Source of the DNA: Pseudarthrobacter siccitolerans
Lineage (GTDB): Bacteria > Actinomycetota > Actinomycetes > Actinomycetales > Micrococcaceae
DNA length: 64,000 bases
Direction of reading: 5' to 3'
Assembly: GCF_001046895.1 (NCBI RefSeq)
Contig: NZ_CAQI01000044.1
Span: forward strand, 1-64,000
A model generated the notes under the pieces. It saw nothing but the letters and a program-made list of their open reading frames with translations, was not told where the DNA came from and did no database searches. This document shows positions 10,800-19,776 of the stretch, piece after piece (position 1 is the first letter of the stretch; the number at the start of each line of letters is the position of its first letter). Position numbers and translations under genes: made by a program.

Positions 10800-11672
10800 G
10801 TGAGTTCGCAGAACCGAACCGGCAGCCGACGCAAAACGATCACCACGATCACAGGCTTGGCAATTGCCGGCGCGTTGGTTTTGACCGGATGTTCGCCAGA
10901 GGTAGAGAAGGGGTGGCTGCCCACAGAACGTGGCACCACCAGCAACAGCGACCGCATCATGGACCTCTGGGTCAACTCATGGATTGCCGCCCTTGCAGTG
11001 GGCATCATTACCTGGGGCTTGATCGTCTGGTGCCTCGTTGCCTACCGGCGCCGCAAGGGCACCGTGGGGTTCCCGCGGCAGACCAGCTTCAATCTTCCGC
11101 TGGAAGTCTTCTACCTGACTATCCCGCTGTTTATGGTCCTGGTGTTCTTCTACTTCACCGACCGCGACCAGCAGGCCATTGATGACCGGTCGCAGCCTGC
11201 CGACGTCGTTGTTGATGTCCGCGGCAAGCAGTGGGCCTGGGACTTCAACTACAAGTCCGGCGACGTCATCGAAGAAGACGTCCACGAGGCCGGCGTCCAG
11301 GCGCACCTCACCGGCAACACGATCGACAAGGAACAGCTCCCCACGCTGTACCTGCCCGTCAACAAGTCCGTTGACCTCGAGCTCAACTCACGCGACGTGA
11401 TCCACTCCTTCTGGGTTCCCGCCTTCCTGCAGAAGCGCGACATGATCCCCGGCAAGACCAACTACATCCGGTTTACCCCCACTAAAGAGGGCACCTACGA
11501 CGGCAAGTGCGCCGAACTCTGCGGCGAGTACCACTCCGAGATGCTGTTCCGCGTCAAGGTGGTGTCCGAAGCTGAATTCCAGGCGCACATGGAAGAGCTC
11601 AAGGCAGCCGGCAACACGGGCCTCCTCGGTGTGGAATACGACCGCAACCCGAACCTGAACGAAATTAAGTAA
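10800..11672 (+). CDS. ctaC: cytochrome c oxidase subunit II (aa3-type)
   Basis: Carries the CuA centre that accepts electrons for the aa3 oxidase. The 290-aa precursor has a signal peptide with a lipobox (LTGC, Cys31), two membrane helices (about residues 55-80 and 98-118), then the periplasm-facing cupredoxin domain with the CuA ligands Cys237, Cys241, His245 and Met248 in [12 protein letters not shown], and [17 protein letters not shown] precedes the GTG start. It opens a ctaC-ctaD-ctaF operon. Confidence 0.97.
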   Translation: MSSQNRTGSRRKTITTITGLAIAGALVLTGCSPEVEKGWLPTERGTTSNSDRIMDLWVNSWIAALAVGIITWGLIVWCLVAYRRRKGTVGFPRQTSFNLPLEVFYLTIPLFMVLVFFYFTDRDQQAIDDRSQPADVVVDVRGKQWAWDFNYKSGDVIEEDVHEAGVQAHLTGNTIDKEQLPTLYLPVNKSVDLELNSRDVIHSFWVPAFLQKRDMIPGKTNYIRFTPTKEGTYDGKCAELCGEYHSEMLFRVKVVSEAEFQAHMEELKAAGNTGLLGVEYDRNPNLNEIK

Positions 11673-11682
11673 GGGGAGCGAC

Positions 11683-13410
11683 GTGGCTACGTACACTCAA
11701 TCCGCACCCACCGGAGTCCTCACAGCTCCCGTGGTTCCCAAATCCAAGGGACGCATCGTCGTCAACTGGATCACCTCCACCGACCACAAAACCATCGGGT
11801 ACATGTACCTGATCGCGTCGTTTGTGTTCTTCTGCCTCGGTGGCGTTATGGCGCTGCTGATCCGCGCCGAACTGTTCGAGCCTGGCATGCAGATCCTGCA
11901 GACCAAGGAGCAGTACAACCAGCTGTTCACCATGCACGGCACCGTGATGCTGCTGATGTTCGCCACCCCGCTTTTTGCAGGCTTCGCGAACGTGATCATG
12001 CCGCTCCAGATCGGTGCACCCGACGTCGCGTTCCCGCGGCTGAACGCCCTGGCCTTCTGGTTCTTCCTCTTCGGCTCCACCATCGCGGTGTCCGGCTTCA
12101 TCACCCCGCAGGGCGCCGCCTCCTTCGGCTGGTTCGCCTACGCGCCGCTGTCCAACACCACCTTCAGCCCCGGCATCGGTGGCGACCTGTGGGTGTTCGG
12201 CCTGGCACTGTCCGGTTTCGGCACCATCCTGGGTGCGGTCAACTTCATCACCACCATCATCTGCATGCGCGCCCCTGGTATGACTATGTGGCGGATGCCG
12301 ATCTTCACCTGGAACACCCTGGTCACCGCCATCCTGGTGCTCATGGCCTTCCCGCCGCTGGCCGCCGCGCTGTTCGCACTCGGTGCTGACCGCCGCTTCG
12401 GTGCCCACATCTTCGATCCAGAGAACGGCGGTGCCGTCCTCTGGCAGCACTTGTTCTGGTTCTTCGGCCACCCCGAGGTGTACATCATCGCGCTGCCGTT
12501 CTTCGGCATCGTCTCGGAGATCTTCCCGGTCTTCAGCCGCAAGCCGATCTTCGGCTACAAAGGCCTGGTCTACGCCACGATCGCCATCGCCGCGCTGTCC
12601 GTGACCGTGTGGGCGCACCACATGTACGTCACCGGCGCCGTGCTGCTGCCGTTCTTCGCATTTATGACCATGCTGATCGCGGTACCCACGGGCGTGAAGT
12701 TCTTCAACTGGATCGGCACCATGTGGCGCGGATCGCTGACCTTCGAAACCCCGATGCTCTGGAGCATCGGCTTCCTGATCACCTTCCTCTTCGGCGGCCT
12801 CACCGGCATCATCCTGGCCTCCCCGCCGCTGGACTTCCACGTCTCCGACTCCTACTTCGTGGTGGCACACTTCCACTACGTGGTGTTCGGCACCGTGGTG
12901 TTCGCGATGTTCGCAGGGTTCTACTTCTGGTGGCCCAAGTGGACCGGCAAGATGCTCAACGAGCGCCTGGGCAAGATCCACTTCTGGCTCCTGTTCCTCG
13001 GCTTCCACGGCACCTTCCTGATCCAGCACTGGCTGGGTGTCGAGGGTATGCCCCGCCGCTACGCGGACTACCTGGTGGAGGACAACTTCACCTGGATGAA
13101 CCAGTTCTCCACGGTGGCCTCGTTCGTCCTGGGCGCCTCGCTGATCCCGTTCTTCTGGAACGTCTACATCACCTGGCGCAGTGCCGAAAAGGTACAGGTG
13201 GACGATCCTTGGGGCTTCGGTGCCTCGCTTGAGTGGGCCACGTCCTGCCCGCCGCCGCGGCACAACTTCACCTCGCTGCCCCGGATCCGCTCCGAGCGTC
13301 CCGCCCTCGACCTGCACCACCCCGAGCTTCGACAGGTCCACACCGCCGAGTCCCCGGCTCCTGCAGCCCAGGTACTCGGTAACGCCGACCAGAAGGACAC
13401 AGCACAGTGA
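11683..13410 (+). CDS. ctaD: cytochrome c oxidase subunit I (aa3-type)
   Basis: Catalytic subunit that reduces oxygen at the haem a3-CuB site and pumps protons. The 575-aa protein has the expected set of about 12 membrane helices, HGTVMLLMF (haem a ligand), [10 protein letters not shown] (CuB site), WAHHMYVTG (two CuB His) and HFHYVVFG (haem ligands). The C-terminal tail after the last helix carries the usual [12 protein letters not shown] motif. GGGGAG lies before the GTG start, 10 nt after ctaC. Confidence 0.98.
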   Translation: MATYTQSAPTGVLTAPVVPKSKGRIVVNWITSTDHKTIGYMYLIASFVFFCLGGVMALLIRAELFEPGMQILQTKEQYNQLFTMHGTVMLLMFATPLFAGFANVIMPLQIGAPDVAFPRLNALAFWFFLFGSTIAVSGFITPQGAASFGWFAYAPLSNTTFSPGIGGDLWVFGLALSGFGTILGAVNFITTIICMRAPGMTMWRMPIFTWNTLVTAILVLMAFPPLAAALFALGADRRFGAHIFDPENGGAVLWQHLFWFFGHPEVYIIALPFFGIVSEIFPVFSRKPIFGYKGLVYATIAIAALSVTVWAHHMYVTGAVLLPFFAFMTMLIAVPTGVKFFNWIGTMWRGSLTFETPMLWSIGFLITFLFGGLTGIILASPPLDFHVSDSYFVVAHFHYVVFGTVVFAMFAGFYFWWPKWTGKMLNERLGKIHFWLLFLGFHGTFLIQHWLGVEGMPRRYADYLVEDNFTWMNQFSTVASFVLGASLIPFFWNVYITWRSAEKVQVDDPWGFGASLEWATSCPPPRHNFTSLPRIRSERPALDLHHPELRQVHTAESPAPAAQVLGNADQKDTAQ

Positions 13411-13808
13411 AAATCGAATCATGGATCTTTGGTTCCGGAGTCTTCTTCTTCGTACCGGTTTCGCTGGTCTACGGGTTCCTCACCAACTGGGGTGAGTGGG
13501 TCGGTATCCTGGGGATCCTCCTGGTCGGCGGCCTCGCCGGCATGATCGGCGGTTACCTGGGCTTCACCGGCAAGCGCGTTGGCATGCGCCCGGAGGACCG
13601 CAGCGACGCCGAGATCCACGAGGGCGCCGGCGAGCAGGGGCACTTCAGCCCCTGGTCCTGGTGGCCCCTGGTGCTCGGCATCGCCTGCGCCACCGGTTTC
13701 CTCGGCCTGGCAGTGGGCTGGTGGATCGTTTTCATCGCAGCGGGCCTGGCCCTCGTAGCCCTCATCGGCTGGGTTTACGAGTACAGCCGCGGCGACCACG
13801 CCCACTAA
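13407..13808 (+). CDS. ctaF: cytochrome c oxidase subunit IV, actinobacterial type
   Basis: Small accessory subunit of the actinobacterial aa3 oxidase. The 133-aa protein has about four hydrophobic segments ([81 protein letters not shown]). Its GTG start overlaps the ctaD stop by 4 nt (GTGA), so translation is coupled. A strong terminator follows, closing the operon. Confidence 0.93.
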   Translation: MKIESWIFGSGVFFFVPVSLVYGFLTNWGEWVGILGILLVGGLAGMIGGYLGFTGKRVGMRPEDRSDAEIHEGAGEQGHFSPWSWWPLVLGIACATGFLGLAVGWWIVFIAAGLALVALIGWVYEYSRGDHAH

Positions 13809-13824
13809 GCATCACGCAGTAATC

Positions 13825-13876
13825 AACGACGGCGGGCCTCACCTGGAAAGGTGAGGCCCGCCGTCGTTGTTTTGTT
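13825..13876 (+). terminator. Rho-independent terminator after ctaF
   Basis: A perfect 20-bp stem (13825-13844 with 13849-13868, loop GGAA) is followed by GTTTTGTT. It is a strong terminator for ctaC-ctaD-ctaF. Confidence 0.93.
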
Positions 13877-13935
13877 GGTTGCGGTGACTGCCGGGAGCGC
13901 CGGGGGCCGGCGGTGAAGGGGCAGCAGCAGGGGTC

Positions 13936-14229
13936 CTACACGGCTCCCTGCGACTCCAGCAACCTGCCGAGGGATTGGAGGGCTTCCTGCGCCTTTTCGC
14001 GGCTCTGCGGGCCGTCCAGGACCGAATCCGGAATGCCCAGTTCCACTTCGCAGCCGTGGTGGAAGTCGGCCATCATCACGTGGAGCAGCGACCGGGCATC
14101 AACGTCCATGATGCCCGCCTTGGTAATGGTCACGGGAAGCCCGGTTTCAGTAACTGCCCGGACGAATACGGCGGCCGGACGTGCGTGCAGTCCGATCGAG
14201 GCTGTGACCACGGCCTTCTGAGTTGGCAA
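13936..14229 (-). CDS. ptsH: phosphocarrier protein HPr
   Basis: General phosphate carrier of the sugar phosphotransferase system: takes phosphate from enzyme I and passes it to sugar-specific EIIA proteins. The 97-aa protein has the active-site motif GLHARPAA with His15. Where Gram-positive HPr carries the regulatory Ser46, it has DVDARSLLHVM with Ser47. The start is TTG at 14229, supported by AAGGAG 5 nt upstream. It is divergent from a DasR-like regulator, with a dre-like operator between them. Confidence 0.95.
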   Translation of the reverse strand: MPTQKAVVTASIGLHARPAAVFVRAVTETGLPVTITKAGIMDVDARSLLHVMMADFHHGCEVELGIPDSVLDGPQSREKAQEALQSLGRLLESQGAV

Positions 14230-14283
14230 CGGGACTCCTTATTTAAGACGGCCCCATCCGTCTGCTACGAGAATTTCCTGTCC

Positions 14284-14310
14284 AATATAACGGCACTCCA
14301 TCCTGCTCAA
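14284..14310 (-). promoter_or_regulatory. candidate ptsH promoter
   Basis: Read on the minus strand, TTGAGC (complement of 14305-14310), a 15-nt spacer and TATATT (complement of 14284-14289) precede ptsH by about 55 nt. The spacer is shorter than the usual 16-18 nt, so this is a moderate call. Confidence 0.45.
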
Positions 14311-14336
14311 CGAAATGCTGCGGCACTGTGGCACGC

Positions 14337-14352
14337 GGTGGTCTAGACCTGA
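14337..14352. promoter_or_regulatory. dre-like operator (DasR/GntR site)
   Basis: GGTGGTCTAGACCTGA contains the palindromic core TGGTCTAGACC, matching the DasR response element of actinomycetes, A(G/C)TGGTCTAGACCA(G/C)T, at every core position. It lies 3 nt before a TAAAAT -10 box (14355-14360) of the GntR gene and upstream of the ptsH promoter, so one bound regulator could affect both genes. Confidence 0.75.
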
Positions 14353-14382
14353 CCTAAAATGGCCAGGTGATCTTCAAGCAAA

Positions 14383-15165
14383 ATGTGGTGCCCCATGGCC
14401 GGTAGCGCGGCAGCCATTGCCGGTGAAATTGACCGGACCAGCGGGACAGCCATCTACGTCCAGCTGCGCGAAATCCTCCGGACCTACATCGTTGAGTCGT
14501 GCAGGCCCGGCTCAGCCCTGCCCTCCGAACGCGACCTGGCCGAGCGCTTTGGGCTGGCCAGAATGACGGTCCGGCAGGCGATCGATGCCCTGGTGGGCGA
14601 AGAAGTCATTGAGCGGGTGGTGGGGCTTGGCACCTTCGTCCGCAGGCCCAAACTTGACCTGCAGGTCAAGCTGACCTCGTACAGCGAGGAGATGCAGCGC
14701 CGCGGCATGGTTCCGGCCGCCAAAGTCCTCAGCTTTGAACAGATCGGGGCGAGTGCGTTCCTTGCCCGTGAGCTCCAGCTGGACGAGGGCACGCCGCTGG
14801 TCCGGTTCCGGCGACTTCTGCTGGCGGACGGTGAGCCCATGAGCGTCGACGAGAACTTTATCCCGGCCCACCGGGTTCCGGGCCTGCTGGACGGGGAGCC
14901 GCCCACCTCGCTGTACAACGTCCTCAGCGAACAGTACGGCCTGGTGATGGAGTGGGGGGAGGACATGATTGAAGCCACTGCCGCCTCACCCTCCACGGCC
15001 CGTTTGCTCAATGTCGAAGTGGGCGCACCTTTGCTGAAGATCCAGCGCCACGCTTTCGTCGCCCGGACCATGGTGGATTATTCCGTGTCTTACTACCGGG
15101 CTGACCGGTACAAGCTGTGGGTGCCGCTGCAGCGCCCGGGCGCACGCCGGTCCCGGAGCCACTGA
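14383..15165 (+). CDS. GntR/HutC-family regulator, DasR-like
   Basis: Transcription regulator with a GntR winged helix at about residues 20-90 (ALPSERDLAERFGLARMTVRQAID) and a UTRA effector domain in the rest (KLTSYSEEMQRRGM, LLLADGEPMSVDENFIP). This architecture, the divergent HPr gene and the dre-like site point to a DasR-type regulator that senses an amino-sugar phosphate and controls PTS/N-acetylglucosamine genes. Two in-frame starts are possible, ATG 14383 and ATG 14395; neither has a clear ribosome binding site. The TAAAAT box at 14355-14360 is its likely -10, and the operator overlaps the spacer, so autoregulation is likely. Confidence 0.85.
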   Translation: MWCPMAGSAAAIAGEIDRTSGTAIYVQLREILRTYIVESCRPGSALPSERDLAERFGLARMTVRQAIDALVGEEVIERVVGLGTFVRRPKLDLQVKLTSYSEEMQRRGMVPAAKVLSFEQIGASAFLARELQLDEGTPLVRFRRLLLADGEPMSVDENFIPAHRVPGLLDGEPPTSLYNVLSEQYGLVMEWGEDMIEATAASPSTARLLNVEVGAPLLKIQRHAFVARTMVDYSVSYYRADRYKLWVPLQRPGARRSRSH

Positions 15166-15235
15166 CTCCAACCGCCTGGCGACAGCGGATGCGCCGGACC
15201 CCTTCACTGGCTCGTGGTGGGTGGTGCAACAGAAG

Positions 15236-15273
15236 ACAAGAAGACCCGGTCCGTGCGGACCGGGTCTTCTTGT
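15236..15273. terminator. bidirectional terminator between the GntR gene and qcrB
   Basis: An 18-bp perfect stem (15236-15253 with 15256-15273) around a TG loop; the arm ends are CTTCTTGT on either strand. It sits between two convergent genes and can serve both. Confidence 0.85.
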
Positions 15274-15291
15274 TGTGGAGCTCGACTGGGC

Positions 15292-16962
15292 CTAGTGGCT
15301 CAGGCTCTTGGCTTCCTCGGGTGCTTCGACAGCCGCGTGGCCATGGCCGTGGGCGGCTTCCAGCTCCGCGGGAGTTGCCGGGGCGACACGGTCCTCGAAG
15401 AACCAGCGGGAGAGGAGCGCACGGCGCTTCTCCTTGCGGGTTACCACACCGTGTTCGTTGGGAACGGCGGGGAGGACCTCAGGTGATTCGAAGCCCACCA
15501 GCTTGTAGCGCTTGTACTCGTCCAGCGGTGCGTGCACCTCGATGAACTCGCCGTGCGGGAGGCGGACGATACGCCCGGTCTCGCGGCCATGGAGGGCAAT
15601 CTCGCGGTCCTTACGCTGCAGTGCAAGGGCGACGCGCTTGGTGACGATGAACGCAATGAATGGGCCGATGATGAACAGGGTGCGCAGCCAGTAGGTGACG
15701 TCGTTCAGGGAGACAGCGAAGTGCGTGGCGATGAGGTCGGAACCTGCAGCTGCCCACATCACGCAGTACCAGACGAAACCTGCCATGCCGATCGCGGTGC
15801 GGGTCGGGGCATTGCGCGGACGGTCCAGTACGTGGTGCTCGCGGTCGTCCTTGGTGATCCACCGCTCGATCCACGGGTACATAAACATCACCGTGAACAG
15901 AATGCCGGCGGGCACAAGCGCGGGCAGCAGGACATTGAAGCTGAATATGAAGCCGAACCAGTTCTGCTCTACCTGCCAGTCACCCAAGGTGCCGGGCATC
16001 AGGCGAAGTGCGCCGTCAACGAATCCGATGTACCAGTCGGGCTGGGTACCGGCGGATACCGGGGAGGGGTCGTAGGGACCGTAGTTCCAGATCGGGTTGA
16101 TCGTGAAGAACCCGGCCATCAGGGCCAGGACACCGAAGACGATGAAGAAGAATCCACCGGCCTTGGCTGCGTAGACAGGACCGAGCGGGTAGCCGACAAC
16201 GTTGTTGTCGTTGCGTCCCGGGCCGGGGTACTGGGTGTGCTTGTGGACGACCACCATAAAGAGGTGGAGGACGATCATCAGCAGGATCAGTGCCGGAACC
16301 AGCAGGATGTGCAGCATGTACAGGCGGCCGATGATGGCAGTGCCCGGGAATTCTCCACCGAAGAGGAAGAACGAGATGTACGTGCCAACAATCGGGATGG
16401 ACTTGATCACGCCGTCGATGATGCGCAGGCCGTTTCCGGACAGCAGGTCATCGGGAAGGGAGTATCCGGTGAAGCCGGCAGCCATGGCCAGGATGAGCAG
16501 CACGCTGCCCACCACCCAGTTCATTTCACGCGGCCGGCGGAAGGCGCCGGTGAAGAAGACGCGCAGCATGTGCACGGCAATGGAAGCGACGAACAGCAGT
16601 GCTGCCCAGTGGTGGACCTGGCGCATGAACAGGCCGCCGCGGACGTCGAAGGAGATGTCGAGTGAGGAGTTGTACGCCACGGACATTTCAACGCCCTTAA
16701 GCGGAACGTATGAGCCGTCGTAGTGCGTCTCCGCCATGGACGGATCAAAGAAGAACGTCAGGAAGGTGCCGGACAGCAGAAGGATGACAAAGGAGTACAG
16801 TGCCACTTCACCGAACATAAAGGACCAGTGGTCGGGGAAGACCTTGCGGCCGAATTCGCGGAGGATTCCGGAACCGCCAACACGCGAATCGACGAAGTCG
16901 GTGAACCGGCCTGTCTTGGTTTTGGCGACGAAAGCGGGCTCAGCTGTTGATGCTGCGCTCAT
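15292..16962 (-). CDS. qcrB: cytochrome bc1 complex cytochrome b subunit
   Basis: Membrane subunit that holds haems bL and bH and the quinol sites of the bc complex. The 556-aa form starting at ATG 16962 (MSAASTAEP) is longer than mitochondrial cytochrome b, as usual in Actinobacteria, with an extra hydrophilic C-terminal tail. Helices and haem motifs are seen (MRQVHHWAALLF, VHKHTQYPG). GGGAG lies 11 nt before this ATG; a GTG at 16971 would add three residues but leaves almost no spacing. Its start overlaps the end of qcrA by 23 nt. Confidence 0.95.
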   Translation of the reverse strand: MSAASTAEPAFVAKTKTGRFTDFVDSRVGGSGILREFGRKVFPDHWSFMFGEVALYSFVILLLSGTFLTFFFDPSMAETHYDGSYVPLKGVEMSVAYNSSLDISFDVRGGLFMRQVHHWAALLFVASIAVHMLRVFFTGAFRRPREMNWVVGSVLLILAMAAGFTGYSLPDDLLSGNGLRIIDGVIKSIPIVGTYISFFLFGGEFPGTAIIGRLYMLHILLVPALILLMIVLHLFMVVVHKHTQYPGPGRNDNNVVGYPLGPVYAAKAGGFFFIVFGVLALMAGFFTINPIWNYGPYDPSPVSAGTQPDWYIGFVDGALRLMPGTLGDWQVEQNWFGFIFSFNVLLPALVPAGILFTVMFMYPWIERWITKDDREHHVLDRPRNAPTRTAIGMAGFVWYCVMWAAAGSDLIATHFAVSLNDVTYWLRTLFIIGPFIAFIVTKRVALALQRKDREIALHGRETGRIVRLPHGEFIEVHAPLDEYKRYKLVGFESPEVLPAVPNEHGVVTRKEKRRALLSRWFFEDRVAPATPAELEAAHGHGHAAVEAPEEAKSLSH

Positions 16963-18013
16963 GCATATCACGCTCCCAGTAACTTGGTCCTACAGGTTCT
17001 TTGAAGTCGCTGGTGGCGACCAGGTAGCCTTCGTCGTCAACTGCGATGGGCAGCTGGGGGAGAGGCCGGCTGGCGGGGCCGAAGATCACCTTGCACTCCT
17101 GAGTGAGGTCAAAGGTTGACTGGTGGCACGGGCACAGCAGGTGGTGCGTCTGCTGCTCGTACAGAGCAACGGGGCAACCGACGTGGGTGCAGATCTTTGA
17201 GTAGGCAACGATGCCGTTGTAACCCCAATCCTCGCGGCCCTCGGAAGGGTTCAGCGAAGCGGGATCCAGGCGCATGAGCAGCACAACGGCCTTGGCCTTT
17301 TCATTGAGCTTGCCCTCATGGAGCTCGTTCAGGCCTTCCGGAATGACGTGGAAGGCTGAGCCGATGGTGACGTCGGAAGCCTTGATCGGCGTTCCGTCAG
17401 GGTCCCGGGCGAGGCGCTTGAGCTTCCCGTCCGTGGGGGCCCACATGGTGTGGGCGAGCTTGTTGTCGGGACGCGGACCGAGGTCACCGAAAATGGCAAC
17501 TGCGGGCAGCGGAGCCAACGCAACGGCACCGAGGAGGGTGTTGCGGATCAGCGGGCGGCGCTTGATGCCCGTCTCTTCGACGATGTCGTCAACGATCCGG
17601 ACGGCCGCCTGGCGGTCCTCCTCGTAACGGATCGCGTGGCGCTCTTCCGAAACCTCGTGGTCCGGCATCAGGGCCTTGGCCCAGTGCACGATGCCGGTTC
17701 CGATGCCCAGCATCGCAAACGCGGTGCCGAGACCCAGCAGCATGTTCTGGAGCCGGATGGTTTCGATCGTTGATTCACCGGCCCCCAGGTCGATGGCAAA
17801 ATAGGCCACCAGGAAGATCAGGGTGCCAACAACAGAAATGCCAAATAGTAAGGCGACCTGCCGTTCTGCCCGCTTTGCGGCCTTCGGGTCCGTGTCAGCC
17901 AGGCGCAAACGGTGCGGAGGAATTCCAGGGTCCTGGAACTTCTCCACCTCATTCTGACCAGCCGTAGCTACGGTGCCCGAGTGGTTCGGACTGCCGTCAC
18001 TATGGTTGCCCAT
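16940..18013 (-). CDS. qcrA: ubiquinol/menaquinol-cytochrome c reductase Rieske iron-sulfur subunit
   Basis: Carries the 2Fe-2S cluster that takes electrons from menaquinol. The cluster motifs are CTHVGCP and CPCHQS near the C-terminus. Unlike the mitochondrial protein it has three membrane segments in its N-terminal half (LLFGISVVGTLIFLVAYFA, LLGLGTAFAMLGIGTGIVHW, LIRNTLLGAVALAPLPAV), a feature of actinobacterial QcrA. I prefer ATG 18013 (MGNHSDGS) because a GAGG lies 7 nt upstream; ATG 18025 has no spacing to its AAGG. Part of the qcrC-qcrA-qcrB operon. Confidence 0.95.
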   Translation of the reverse strand: MGNHSDGSPNHSGTVATAGQNEVEKFQDPGIPPHRLRLADTDPKAAKRAERQVALLFGISVVGTLIFLVAYFAIDLGAGESTIETIRLQNMLLGLGTAFAMLGIGTGIVHWAKALMPDHEVSEERHAIRYEEDRQAAVRIVDDIVEETGIKRRPLIRNTLLGAVALAPLPAVAIFGDLGPRPDNKLAHTMWAPTDGKLKRLARDPDGTPIKASDVTIGSAFHVIPEGLNELHEGKLNEKAKAVVLLMRLDPASLNPSEGREDWGYNGIVAYSKICTHVGCPVALYEQQTHHLLCPCHQSTFDLTQECKVIFGPASRPLPQLPIAVDDEGYLVATSDFKEPVGPSYWERDMHERSINS

Positions 18014-18114
18014 AATTCGCCTCATCCTTCTCTCGTCCCGGCGGATGCCGGGTTAGTTTCTAATATCAAGCTGCTGACTCGCCAGCAGAAGTTTTTGGTG
18101 TTCCGCGCCAAGCC

Positions 18115-18903
18115 CTACGACGTGCGGGAAGTCAGCCAGATGGTGAAGGCGATGATGACGCCGAGGCCTGCGACCCAGACGAACAGGCCTTCAGCTACAG
18201 GGCCGAGCGATCCGAGGTCGGCGCCGCCGGGGGAACCGGAGGTTTCGATCTGCTTGAGGAAGGTGATGATGTCGCGCTTTCCTTCAGGCGTGATGTTCGA
18301 GTCGCTGAAGACCGGCATGTTCTGCGGTCCGGTGACCATTGCCTCGTAGATGTGCTTGCCGGAGACATCTGCCAGGGCGGGGGCGAACTTGCCCCGCGTG
18401 AGCGCACCGCCGGCTGCGGCAGCGTTGTGGCACATGGCGCAGTTGGTGCGGAAGAGTTCCCCGCCCTCGGCTGCGTTGCCCTTTTCGTCCAGCAGCTCTT
18501 CTTCAGGAAGTGCCGGGCCGGCGCCCAGGGAGGCGACGTAGGCTGAAAGCTGGTGGGTCTGTTCGTCGTTGAACTGCACAGGCTTCTTCAGCGCCTGGGG
18601 GCCGTTCATCTGCATGGGCATGCGGCCGGTTCCAACCTGGAAGTCAACAGCGGCGGCGCCGACGCCCACGAGGGACGGACCATCCTGGGAACCGCTGGCA
18701 CCCATGCCGTGGCAGGTGGCGCAGTTGGCGGCGAAGAGCTTTCCGCCTTCCTCGACGTCACTTGTGCTGTACGTGGTGGTGGAAGCCTTGGCCTCGTTGA
18801 CGGTGGTGGCCACGGCGTACAGCCCGCCAGTGATGAGGAGTCCCATCAGTAGGAGGGCAATGGCTGCCAGTGGGTGTCGCCGCTTTTGCGAGAGTGCCTT
18901 CAC
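18115..18903 (-). CDS. qcrC: cytochrome bc1 complex dihaem cytochrome c subunit
   Basis: Dihaem cytochrome c that passes electrons directly from the bc complex to the aa3 oxidase, so no soluble cytochrome c is needed. The 262-aa protein has an N-terminal membrane anchor (AAIALLLMGLLITGGLYAV), two CxxCH haem sites (CATCHGMG and CAMCHN) and a C-terminal membrane helix (FVWVAGLGVIIAFTIWL). It lies between ctaE and qcrA on the minus strand, the conserved actinobacterial order. Confidence 0.96.
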   Translation of the reverse strand: MKALSQKRRHPLAAIALLLMGLLITGGLYAVATTVNEAKASTTTYSTSDVEEGGKLFAANCATCHGMGASGSQDGPSLVGVGAAAVDFQVGTGRMPMQMNGPQALKKPVQFNDEQTHQLSAYVASLGAGPALPEEELLDEKGNAAEGGELFRTNCAMCHNAAAAGGALTRGKFAPALADVSGKHIYEAMVTGPQNMPVFSDSNITPEGKRDIITFLKQIETSGSPGGADLGSLGPVAEGLFVWVAGLGVIIAFTIWLTSRTS

Positions 18904-18989
18904 GTGGTGGTTCCTTTATTCGATCCTGGGCGGGCTCCGGGAGCCGCTACCTGAAATTCTGCCTCTTGTAGAAAAAGAATCAAAGCTGG

Positions 18990-19628
18990 CTACTTGAGGA
19001 CGTAGATGACCAGGAAGAGGCCGATCCAGACGACATCCACAAAGTGCCAGTAGTACGAGGTGACGATCGCGGACGTTGCCTCGAAGTGCCCGAACTTCTT
19101 CGCGGCAAAGGAGCGGCCCATGATCAGGAGGAAGGCAACCAGTCCACCGATCACATGGAGGCCGTGGAAGCCGGTGGTCATGTAGAAGGCCGAACCGTAG
19201 GCGTTCGAAGAGAGCGAGACGTGCTCGGAAACCAGCATCGCGTATTCAGTGGCCTGGCCGGCGACGAAGAACGCACCCATCAGGAACGTGAGGGTGAACC
19301 ATTCGTTCATTCCCCAGCGGGAGAACTGGAAGGCCCCGCCTGTTTTGCGCGGCTGCAGCCGCTCGGCGGCGAAGACGCCCATCTGGCAAGTGAAGGAACT
19401 GGCCACGAGGACGATCGTGTTGGCGAGCGCAAAGGGGAAGTTGAGCTTGGCTGTCTCTTCGGCCCACATCTCGCCGCTGGTGGAGCGGAGCGTGAAGTAC
19501 ATGGCAAAGAGACCGGCGAAGAACATCAACTCGCTGGAGAGCCACACTACGGTTCCAACGGAAACCATATTGGGGCGGTTCAGCGTGGGGTGCGCCGGGG
19601 TACTGGGGGCATGGGTCGCAGATGTCAC
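18990..19628 (-). CDS. ctaE: cytochrome c oxidase subunit III
   Basis: Core membrane subunit of the aa3 oxidase. I start it at GTG 19628 (MTSATHAPS, 212 aa), because CATAAT lies 6 nt upstream and TTGGGC a further 18 nt, giving a leaderless message; a longer start would place the promoter inside the gene. Family segments such as [17 protein letters not shown] and [11 protein letters not shown] are intact. It heads the ctaE-qcrC-qcrA-qcrB operon and is divergent from trpD. Confidence 0.95.
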   Translation of the reverse strand: MTSATHAPSTPAHPTLNRPNMVSVGTVVWLSSELMFFAGLFAMYFTLRSTSGEMWAEETAKLNFPFALANTIVLVASSFTCQMGVFAAERLQPRKTGGAFQFSRWGMNEWFTLTFLMGAFFVAGQATEYAMLVSEHVSLSSNAYGSAFYMTTGFHGLHVIGGLVAFLLIMGRSFAAKKFGHFEATSAIVTSYYWHFVDVVWIGLFLVIYVLK

Positions 19629-19630
19629 AT

Positions 19631-19643
19631 AGACATTATGTCT
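19631..19643. promoter_or_regulatory. perfect 13-bp palindrome over the ctaE -10 box
   Basis: AGACAT-T-ATGTCT spans the -10 element of ctaE, 3 nt before its start codon. A protein bound here would block the promoter, so it is a candidate operator for the ctaE-qcrCAB operon. It may also be chance in an AT-rich box. Confidence 0.4.
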
Positions 19644-19776
19644 GTAAAACTCCGTGCTGCCCAACGCAAACCGGCTTTTCGGGGGACTTTTTCTACAAAG
19701 ACGCGAAATCGGCCGGAAAAGTTTCCCTGGCCGTTCATATTGGTCAGTCCCGGCTTTCCCTCGGTAGCATCAGCAG

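Noticed and set aside
11665..13422. 585-codon minus-strand frame opposite ctaD
   Set aside because: Codon-position shadow of the very conserved oxidase gene; composition is Glu/Asp/Gly-rich with no domain.
19626..19650. Second dif-like sequence at the ctaE promoter (shares ACATAATGT)
   Set aside because: Lacks a matching second arm; a promoter -10 and palindrome explain it better.
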